Positions 1 through 5,491 of a stretch of DNA of 11,920 nucleotides are shown here, one piece after another; position 1 is the stretch's first letter, and each line of letters starts with the position of its first letter. A model generated the notes under the pieces. It worked only from the letters and a program-made list of their open reading frames with translations. It made no database searches and was not told where the DNA came from. The DNA is from Deltaproteobacteria bacterium. Its GTDB lineage: Bacteria > Desulfobacterota > Desulfarculia > Adiutricales > Adiutricaceae. Position numbers and translations under genes: made by a program. The stretch spans positions 1 to 11,920 of the forward strand of contig JAITJB010000232.1 of assembly GCA_031279155.1 (NCBI GenBank). Direction: 5' to 3'.

Positions 1-333
1 CTCAATATTGCGCTGGCCTATTTGGGTGCCTGAGGTGATATTGGAGACAACGTTGGCCCCACCGCTGATGATGGCCTCTAAACCGGCTAAGCTACCCACA
101 GTTCGCTCCATGAACTGGATCAAGACGGCAATGGCGTAATCGCCGTATTTGCCGCTTCTTTCCTTGTTGGGGCTGGTGGGCAGCATGTAGTGGTTCATGC
201 CGCCAAAATGAAGTTTGGGATGGTAGAGACAGACGGCTACACAAGAGCCTAAGAGAGTGGAAATAATATGAGGCTGCTTGGAGATAAAGTATTCACCAGG
301 CAAAATGAAAACGCGATTTATTTCACTAGACAT
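1..333 (-). CDS. cheD: CheD, chemoreceptor glutamine deamidase (partial, C-terminus beyond the left edge)
   Basis: CheD deamidates (and in some species demethylates) glutamine residues on chemoreceptors, and in many bacteria is controlled by binding CheC. The 111 visible codons carry the family signature: GSCVAV around Cys31, GGMNHYMLP with His48, then KYGDYAI, ISGGA and the IGQRN block. Cys31 and His48 are 17 residues apart, as in the Thermotoga maritima catalytic pair. The third catalytic position, normally Thr, aligns to Ser25, with Thr26 next to it. The ATG at 333 is preceded by a GGAAGGAAA ribosome site about 9 nt upstream. The gene lies 64 nt downstream of cheA on the same strand, so co-transcription is likely. 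It is incomplete only because the window ends; roughly 50 residues are missing compared with a typical CheD of about 160. The family call is very secure. Confidence 0.95.
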   Translation of the reverse strand, partial: MSSEINRVFILPGEYFISKQPHIISTLLGSCVAVCLYHPKLHFGGMNHYMLPTSPNKERSGKYGDYAIAVLIQFMERTVGSLAGLEAIISGGANVVSNITSGTQIGQRNIE

Positions 334-397
334 TAAATGGGATTTCCTTCCTGAGGCCGCTGACTTTGCTAAAGAGATCTAGCGCTTGGCTTTTTTT

Positions 398-2614
398 TCA
401 GCCGTCAAGGCCGAAGGCCAGGCGGACAATTCCGTCAGCCGCTAAGACTAAGCCTAAGCCGCCGTCACCCAAAAGAGCGCTTCCGGCCAGAAAGTTTAAG
501 CGCTTAAATTGTTCGCCCAACTCCTTAACCACCACCTGTTGTTGGCCCATGACTTCATCGACCAAAAGGGCGTAGCGGCCAGCTAGAGTTTCGACCATGA
601 CCAATAGCCCATCAGAGGGATCCGGGTGCTCGGGCTCTAAATCGAACAGTTCGTAGAGCTTAATTAAGGGGGTAATTTGACCGCGCCTGTTTAAAATTAA
701 GCCCCGGCCCTCAACTGTCGATAGTTCGTCAGGCGCCGGCCGTAAGGACTCTAAGATCTCATCTAGGGAGATGATGAAGTTAGCTTGACCAACTCTGACG
801 TGGAGGGCCTTGATGACCTGGAGGGTAACTGATAGGGGGATTTTAAGGGTAATAGTCGTACCGTGGCCGACCTTGGAGTCGACGTTTATCGAGCCATTTA
901 AGGCGCTAATATTAGTGCGGACCACGTCCATACCCACGCCGCGACCTGAGACGTCGGTGATTTCCTTGGCCGTGGAAAAACCGGCGCCAAAAATAAGGCC
1001 AATGGCTTCCTTGTCGGTTAAAGCCGCAGCTTGGGTTTCGTTCATCATGCCTTTGGCGACGGCCACCGTGCGCATGACCTCTGGATCAATACCTTTGCCG
1101 TCATCTTCAACCGTCATGTAAAAAAATTCTTTATCAGCCGCCGCCGTAACCTTAAGTAAACCTTCCAAAGGCTTGCCGTTTTGTTGACGAATATCAGGCA
1201 GCTCAAAACCGTGGTCCATGGAATTTCTAACCACGTGGACTAGCGGGGCCTCTAAGCTCTCGGCTATGGACTTATCGAGTTGGACGTCTTGGCCCTCGAG
1301 AACGACCTTAACCTGCTTACCTAGTTGGTGGCTAAGTTCCCTAGCCATCATGTTGACCTTCTGAAGGATGCCCTTTATGGGTACCCGCCGTATCTCCATT
1401 AAGCTCTCTTGGAGTTCGTCTGAGAGCTCGCGGAAGGCCTGATTGGCGTTTTTAAAGGCCCGGATAGTGTTGGGGTTAACTTTTTCCTGTTCAATGGTCT
1501 TTTGAAGGTAATTAAATGTCTCAGCCGTAACGATAAGTTCGCCGACATAGCTCATAAAGCCGTCGACTTTTTCTTCGGAGATGCGCATGGTTTTGTGTTC
1601 TTGTTTGGCGTCTTTTTCTTTTCTTGGTTCATCGTTTTTGGCTTCATCGACCGGGGCCGCCCCGTTACCGCCCTTGGCGGCTTGGGAAGAAGTAGGCGAT
1701 TGTTCCGGTTCGGCTTCCGGGTTAGTTATATCTAAAGAAGAGACAAAATCTAAGAACTTATTTTTAACTAGATCGACCAATATGGGATCAAAGTCAAGTC
1801 CGCTCTCGTAGACAGCCGTAAAGTCTTCCATGGCCACCTGGTATTTGGCCTCGAGTTCGGTCCAGCTGTTATTTTTAACTAAGTTACCGATTTCTTTTAA
1901 GGAAGAATCAAAACCCTTGGGATCAAAAGAAGAGGCGCAGATGTTATCAATGGCCGCTAATATGGGTTCGGTCAGTTCAACCCCTTTGTAGTGGACGGCC
2001 TGAGGCCGGATGAAAGCGGCTTTGCCTTTGGCTTTTTCTTCGGTGGTAATGGGTAGCGAATTTATTAGGTTAGTTATGTCTTGGATGAGCTGATCGGGGT
2101 CGGTCCCCAAATCTAGGGCCTGGGCCAGGAGGGACTTAATTTTTATGCAAGCTTCTTGATAATTTCCGCCCTGACCATTTGAGGCGCCCGAAGAGCCGGC
2201 GCTGGTTGAGCCGGTAGATTCCATCCAATTTACCAGTTCAGATAAAAAGGCCGATTCTTCTTGGGTCATGTTAACGGATGTGTCGCCTTCCGATAGGCGA
2301 TCGAACATGGCCTTAAGGTGGTTACCGGCAAGATAAAGATATTCGATGGCCTTAGGATTAGCCGGGCGAGTGGCGTGCCTTATTTCGTCGAGGAGGTTTT
2401 CAAGCTTGTGGGCAAAGTCTTTGATGTGATTTAGGCCGAAGAAAGCGCTGGAGCCCTTAAGGGTGTGGGCGGCTCGGAAGACCGGGTTAATAGTGTCAAG
2501 GTCAGTGGGATCTGATTCAAAGGCTGACAGGCTTGAGGTGTACTCATCCATCAATTCCTTTGACTCAGTAATAAAATCTTGAAGCAATCCCGCATCGAGT
2601 TCCATTTCGGACAT
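398..2614 (-). CDS. cheA: Chemotaxis histidine kinase CheA
   Basis: CheA is the cytoplasmic kinase that autophosphorylates in response to chemoreceptors and passes phosphate to response regulators. Domains of the 738 residues in order: P1/Hpt at about 1-130 with phosphoryl acceptor His50 (AAHTLKGSS); a Ser/Gly linker at 133-150; an atypical helical segment at about 150-300 where P2 usually sits; a charged linker at 300-342; P3 dimerisation helices at about 343-405; P4 ATPase at about 410-590; and the P5 CheW-like domain from about 600 to the end. P4 keeps the N box (HVVRNSMDHG, 460-469), G1 (DDGKG, 504-508), the F box (FGAGFSTA, 542-549), G2 (SGRGVGMD, 556-563) and GHGTT (583-587), so it should be active. 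An AGAAGG site sits about 7 nt before the ATG. The response regulator gene is 29 nt upstream and cheD is downstream. No cheW or stand-alone cheY is visible in the window. Confidence 0.96.
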   Translation of the reverse strand: MSEMELDAGLLQDFITESKELMDEYTSSLSAFESDPTDLDTINPVFRAAHTLKGSSAFFGLNHIKDFAHKLENLLDEIRHATRPANPKAIEYLYLAGNHLKAMFDRLSEGDTSVNMTQEESAFLSELVNWMESTGSTSAGSSGASNGQGGNYQEACIKIKSLLAQALDLGTDPDQLIQDITNLINSLPITTEEKAKGKAAFIRPQAVHYKGVELTEPILAAIDNICASSFDPKGFDSSLKEIGNLVKNNSWTELEAKYQVAMEDFTAVYESGLDFDPILVDLVKNKFLDFVSSLDITNPEAEPEQSPTSSQAAKGGNGAAPVDEAKNDEPRKEKDAKQEHKTMRISEEKVDGFMSYVGELIVTAETFNYLQKTIEQEKVNPNTIRAFKNANQAFRELSDELQESLMEIRRVPIKGILQKVNMMARELSHQLGKQVKVVLEGQDVQLDKSIAESLEAPLVHVVRNSMDHGFELPDIRQQNGKPLEGLLKVTAAADKEFFYMTVEDDGKGIDPEVMRTVAVAKGMMNETQAAALTDKEAIGLIFGAGFSTAKEITDVSGRGVGMDVVRTNISALNGSINVDSKVGHGTTITLKIPLSVTLQVIKALHVRVGQANFIISLDEILESLRPAPDELSTVEGRGLILNRRGQITPLIKLYELFDLEPEHPDPSDGLLVMVETLAGRYALLVDEVMGQQQVVVKELGEQFKRLNFLAGSALLGDGGLGLVLAADGIVRLAFGLDG

Positions 2615-2643
2615 AATCAGACCTTCTAAGACGTAAGTTTAAA

Positions 2644-3495
2644 TCATTCTTGGGTGAAAGTTGCGTCCGAAGAATCGTCAGCTCCTTTGGCCGCGTCAGG
2701 AAGAGTCAGCCCGCAGATGGCGTTTAGCTCTCTTGAAACTGATTTGACATTAGTGATTTGTTTTTTCAGATCCTTTATGAGTGAAGGGATAGAGACCAGT
2801 GATTGCCGGAAGTAATCATCTATCTGGCCAGTTAAAAAAGGTTTGACAAAGGCCGAGAAGACTACCCACTGATTTTCCACCTGAACAATGTTTTCCATGG
2901 CGGCTGAGGCGCCTTCCTCTAAGCGACGAGCCAGTTTTTCGGGGATGGATTTAAATTCTCCATCGGTTTGACCTTGGCTAAGAAGGCCCAAGGCTTCTCT
3001 GGCCATCTGGACGATACGGCTATTGTAAAAACTAAGGTTATCTTCCTGGCGGCGCAGGGTAAGATACGTCTTAATCCTAGCTAAAAGCTCATTTCGCTCA
3101 AAGGGCTTTTCCATAAAATCAGCCGCTCCCAGCTCTCTGGCCTGGGATTTTTCGCGGTTGTGGAATTTTCCCGATAGGAAAATAACAGGTATATTGGCCG
3201 TCGCTGGATTGGATTTTAAAGCCCGCATGACGTCAAAGCCGTTCATGCCAGGCATCATAATGTCTAGGATAATGAGTTCCGGCGATTGCTCGGTAGCAAT
3301 TTCCAGCCCTTCGGCGCCAGTCATGGCGTCTAGGCACTCAAATCCAGCCTTTTGAAGGATAGCGCCTAGGAGTTTATGTATCATCTGATCGTCATCGACG
3401 ATCAAGATCCTAGGAGCGGCGGCAGTTTGAAAGTTGGTGTTCATGGAGGGTACTTCTTCCCCGGGAAATGGCTGACATTTGTAGCCATCATCCAT
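2644..3495 (-). CDS. Response regulator: N-terminal receiver plus an unidentified C-terminal helical region
   Basis: Residues about 28-150 form a CheY-type receiver domain. They include the acidic cluster Asp34-Asp36, phosphoacceptor Asp78 (in LDIMMPGMNG), switch Ser108 and Lys130 (MEKPF). It is therefore a likely phosphorylation target, and CheA encoded 29 nt downstream is the obvious donor; that pairing is inferred from context. Residues about 151-283 are mostly helical, end in an acidic Asp/Ser-rich tail, and match no output domain I recognise: no helix-turn-helix, GGDEF, EAL or CheB motif. The start is uncertain. The ATG at 3495 has only a weak TAGG site, while an in-frame ATG at 3444 (Met18) leaves 11 residues before the first receiver strand and has a GGGGAAGAAG stretch upstream. 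The shorter 266-residue form is a real alternative. Confidence 0.9.
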   Translation of the reverse strand: MDDGYKCQPFPGEEVPSMNTNFQTAAAPRILIVDDDQMIHKLLGAILQKAGFECLDAMTGAEGLEIATEQSPELIILDIMMPGMNGFDVMRALKSNPATANIPVIFLSGKFHNREKSQARELGAADFMEKPFERNELLARIKTYLTLRRQEDNLSFYNSRIVQMAREALGLLSQGQTDGEFKSIPEKLARRLEEGASAAMENIVQVENQWVVFSAFVKPFLTGQIDDYFRQSLVSIPSLIKDLKKQITNVKSVSRELNAICGLTLPDAAKGADDSSDATFTQE

Positions 3496-3586
3496 TTTAT
3501 AGGAAACCTACGAAAATAACAACTATATATGAATTCCTCCCAAAGGCTTAAAGATGAGGTATGGCTAAAATTAGGCTTTAAAACCA

Positions 3587-3635
3587 AAAAAAGCCAGGCG
3601 CCGCAAAAAGTAAGGCGACAAAAAAGCCCGGCGCC
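3587..3635. repeat. Short direct repeat at the pal terminator
   Basis: A 16-nt stretch at 3587-3602 (six A, then GCCAGGCGCC) recurs at 3620-3635 (six A, then GCCCGGCGCC) with 15 of 16 bases identical. The second copy is the T-tract plus one arm of the pal terminator hairpin. The first copy lacks the matching arm, so it looks like a decayed or partial duplicate rather than a second working terminator. Confidence 0.6.
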
Positions 3636-3649
3636 AAAGGCGCCGGGCT
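3619..3649 (-). terminator. Rho-independent terminator downstream of pal
   Basis: A perfect 11-bp inverted repeat (AGCCCGGCGCC at 3625-3635 and GGCGCCGGGCT at 3639-3649) encloses a 3-nt loop. On the minus strand it runs directly into a T-tract read from 3625-3620. It lies 54 nt past the pal stop codon and before the response regulator gene, so it separates pal from the chemotaxis operon. On the plus strand no T-run follows the hairpin, so termination should be one-directional. Confidence 0.93.
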
Positions 3650-3703
3650 AGATAAAAACAAAAATCAACAATCAAAAGGTTTAGGCTCGCCTGATTAAAT
3701 TAT

Positions 3704-4150
3704 TTATTGCTGAACAAACTGGGCGCGGCGATTCTTGGCCCAAGCAGCCTCGTTGTGGCCGGGATCAATAGGATCTTCTTCACCGTAAGAGATGGTAGAA
3801 AGCCTTGAAGAGCTGATACCTTGGTCAACGAGATAGTTATAGGCAGTTTGAGCCCGGCGATCGGCTAGGGCGCGGTTGTAAGCCAAGGTGCCCCTCTCGT
3901 CGCAGTGGCCCTGAATAACAGCCCTGACAGTGGGGAATTGTTTGAGGTAGGCGGCCTTAGCGTTGATGACCGAAACCTGATCGCTTCTGATGTTAAAACG
4001 GTCAAAGTCGAAGAGAACGTTGTTGTGCTCAAACTCATACCTAAGTTGGGTTGACATGTCTGTGCCGGTATCTACTACGGCCTTTTTTTGGCAGGCCATG
4101 ACCACCAGACCCAAGCTCAGGGCGAGGGCAACGAGCATCAATTTCTTCAT
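3704..4150 (-). CDS. pal: Peptidoglycan-associated outer-membrane lipoprotein Pal
   Basis: Pal is anchored in the inner leaflet of the outer membrane and binds peptidoglycan, normally as part of the Tol-Pal envelope system. The 148-residue product starts with a lipoprotein signal: Lys2-Lys3, a hydrophobic stretch and lipobox VMAC with Cys20 as the lipidated residue. An OmpA-like domain follows at about 40-148, with LFDFD (46-50), the diaminopimelate-binding block GHCDERG (Asp84), the YNRALADRRA helix (Arg98/Arg99) and the closing NRRAQF. The ATG at 4150 is chosen because GGAGGAT lies just upstream and the signal peptide begins there. The open frame continues upstream to 4276, but that stretch is charged and unlike a lipoprotein. 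No tolA, tolB, tolQ or tolR gene is visible in the window, so this pal is separated from tol genes here. A strong terminator follows the gene. Confidence 0.95.
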   Translation of the reverse strand: MKKLMLVALALSLGLVVMACQKKAVVDTGTDMSTQLRYEFEHNNVLFDFDRFNIRSDQVSVINAKAAYLKQFPTVRAVIQGHCDERGTLAYNRALADRRAQTAYNYLVDQGISSSRLSTISYGEEDPIDPGHNEAAWAKNRRAQFVQQ

Positions 4151-4324
4151 GGGGATCCTCCATGTGTTTCTTATTGCAGAATATAAAGCGCACCTAACAA
4201 GGATACGCGCGGGAAATTCCCGGGCCAGTCGCCACCGCCGGTCAGGATTTTCACTATCTCTATGGGACCGACTCATTTAAGAAGCCGATACAGTTTAATT
4301 TTAATGCAAGATGAAAAATAAGGC

Positions 4325-4364
4325 AAAAAGAAAAAGGCAGGGGCCCAAGCTGATAGGCCAAGCC
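4325..4364 (-). terminator. Possible attenuator or short-RNA terminator in the pal leader
   Basis: On the minus strand an imperfect GC-rich hairpin (GGC and GGCC pairing with GGCC and GCC, with an internal loop; 4364 to 4336) is followed at once by TTTTTCTTTTT (4335-4325). It lies about 60 nt downstream of the start site expected from the 4393-4421 promoter and about 175 nt before the pal ATG. It could end a small RNA or attenuate pal. The stem is modest, so termination strength is uncertain. Confidence 0.45.
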
Positions 4365-4392
4365 GCGAAAATACATAAAATCAGCACTTGGA

Positions 4393-4421
4393 ATTATAAA
4401 GCTAGATTTTTCATGTGTCAA
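4393..4421 (-). promoter_or_regulatory. Exact consensus sigma-70 promoter
   Basis: On the minus strand the -35 box TTGACA (4421-4416) and the -10 box TATAAT (4398-4393) are separated by exactly 17 nt, a full match to the bacterial housekeeping consensus. The start of transcription would be near 4386. The first gene downstream is pal at 4150, which gives an untranslated leader of about 236 nt. The epimerase gene ends 41 nt upstream at 4463, so this promoter does not serve it. Confidence 0.85.
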
Positions 4422-4462
4422 CGATTTTATGTAATTTCCTACAAGTCACAAGAGCCTTCCGA

Positions 4463-5446
4463 TTAAAGATCGAGAAGCCCGCTTTGGAGATCGATGGTGG
4501 CCGTAAAGCCCAAGCCGGCTTCGGCCTTTTGGGTGAGGCCCCGAGAGCGCAAAGTGTCCCCGGCTCTTGGAGGCTCGAAAATGGCCTTAGGCGTCTTGCT
4601 ACTGTGACTGAGTAAACTTAAGACTTCTAAGACCGAAGTCTGCCGACCAGTGGCCACGTTAAAAATACCATCACCGGGATCGCTAGCTAAGGCGGCTAAG
4701 ACGGTCGCTCTGACCACATCAGTTACATGGATAAAATCCCTGGTTTGGGTGCCGTCGCCGTAGATGACCGGGGATCTCCCTTCGCTTAAGGCTTTAACGA
4801 ATATGGGCACAACTCCGGCGTCGGCCCCTTCAGCCGATTGGCGCGGTCCGTAGACGTTAAAATACCTAAGAGAGACGGTGATCAGCCCGTGGCTATCTCG
4901 GTAAGAGAGGCCTAAATGCTCGCCTAAGAGCTTTATGGCCGCGTACGGCGTATTGGGTTGGGGTAGTAAGGCTTCGCTGTGAGGGCCCTCTAGATGGCCG
5001 TAGACAGCGCTACTTGAGGCGTAAACTAGCCTAGGGACCTTAGCTTCCACGCAGGCCCGCATGACGGTTAGAGTGCCTAAGCCGTTATTGTCTAAGCAGG
5101 TCTCCGGCTCAGTTTGGCTCAAGGGAACTGAGGTCATAGCAGCTAAATGAAAGACGGCGGCCATGCCCTTGGCCAGCTGATTGACCAAAGCCCCATCGCG
5201 AACATCGCCTTCAACTAGCCTGACCTTTGGTCCAGCCTTTAATAGGTTAGATCGGCGCCCGCTAGAGAGGTTATCTAAAACAGTCACATCAGACCCCATG
5301 CTAGCTAACTTTTCGGCCAAATGGGAGCCAATAAAGCCGGCCCCGCCTGTGACCAGAGCGGGGCCAGGAAAGTCGCTTAAAATCGGAGCCTGGCCTTTAT
5401 GACTACTATGACTACGATCGGCGGGGTGGGAGGTTAGGTTAGTCAA
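4463..5446 (-). CDS. NAD-dependent epimerase/dehydratase (extended SDR, UDP-glucose 4-epimerase-like)
   Basis: This is an extended short-chain dehydrogenase/reductase that should convert nucleotide sugars, probably by C4 epimerisation, for surface polysaccharide or central sugar metabolism. The Rossmann motif TGGAGFIGSHL (33-43) binds NAD and Asp58 is placed to hold the adenosine ribose. EGDVRD (79-84) and HLAA (100-103) follow. The catalytic set is Ser144-146 (SSSAVYG), Tyr168 and Lys172 (YAAIK). SLRYFNVYGPRQ and the later YGDGTQTRDFIHVTDV block belong to the sugar-binding half. At 327 residues it is full length for the family. Translation appears to start at TTG (5446), preceded by AAAGGA about 6 nt away; no ATG occurs before the Rossmann motif. 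The first 25 or so residues are a Ser/His-rich extension. The exact substrate cannot be read from sequence alone. It lies 45 nt downstream of the 927-codon gene and may be last in that operon. Confidence 0.9.
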   Translation of the reverse strand: MTNLTSHPADRSHSSHKGQAPILSDFPGPALVTGGAGFIGSHLAEKLASMGSDVTVLDNLSSGRRSNLLKAGPKVRLVEGDVRDGALVNQLAKGMAAVFHLAAMTSVPLSQTEPETCLDNNGLGTLTVMRACVEAKVPRLVYASSSAVYGHLEGPHSEALLPQPNTPYAAIKLLGEHLGLSYRDSHGLITVSLRYFNVYGPRQSAEGADAGVVPIFVKALSEGRSPVIYGDGTQTRDFIHVTDVVRATVLAALASDPGDGIFNVATGRQTSVLEVLSLLSHSSKTPKAIFEPPRAGDTLRSRGLTQKAEAGLGFTATIDLQSGLLDL

Positions 5447-5491
5447 AGTAATCCTTTCAGAGTAAGGTATCCCAAAAAGCTAAGGGATCGT

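Larger units (their letters stand above)
4151..4462. other. Intergenic region between the epimerase gene and pal
   Basis: This 312-nt stretch has no credible coding sequence. It holds a consensus minus-strand promoter (4393-4421), a hairpin with T-tract (4325-4364), a 13-nt inverted repeat around 4210-4222 (CGGGAA A TTCCCG) and the pal ribosome site next to 4150. No terminator is evident between the epimerase stop codon at 4463 and the promoter, so read-through from the upstream operon is possible. Confidence 0.7.

Noticed and set aside
3555..3585. Possible FliA (sigma-28) promoter before the chemotaxis operon: TAAA and GCCATACC
   Set aside because: The spacing between the two parts is about 11 nt instead of about 15, and the -10 match is poor. 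No convincing sigma-70 alternative was found either.
4151..4276. N-terminal extension of Pal by 42 residues
   Set aside because: The added residues are Arg-rich and would bury the lipoprotein signal. The ATG at 4150 has a GGAGGAT ribosome site and starts the signal peptide directly.
5447..5491. ATCCC/GGGAT hairpin between the 927-codon gene and the epimerase gene
   Set aside because: Only 5 bp with a 10-nt loop and no T-run beyond it; too weak to call a terminator or regulatory element.
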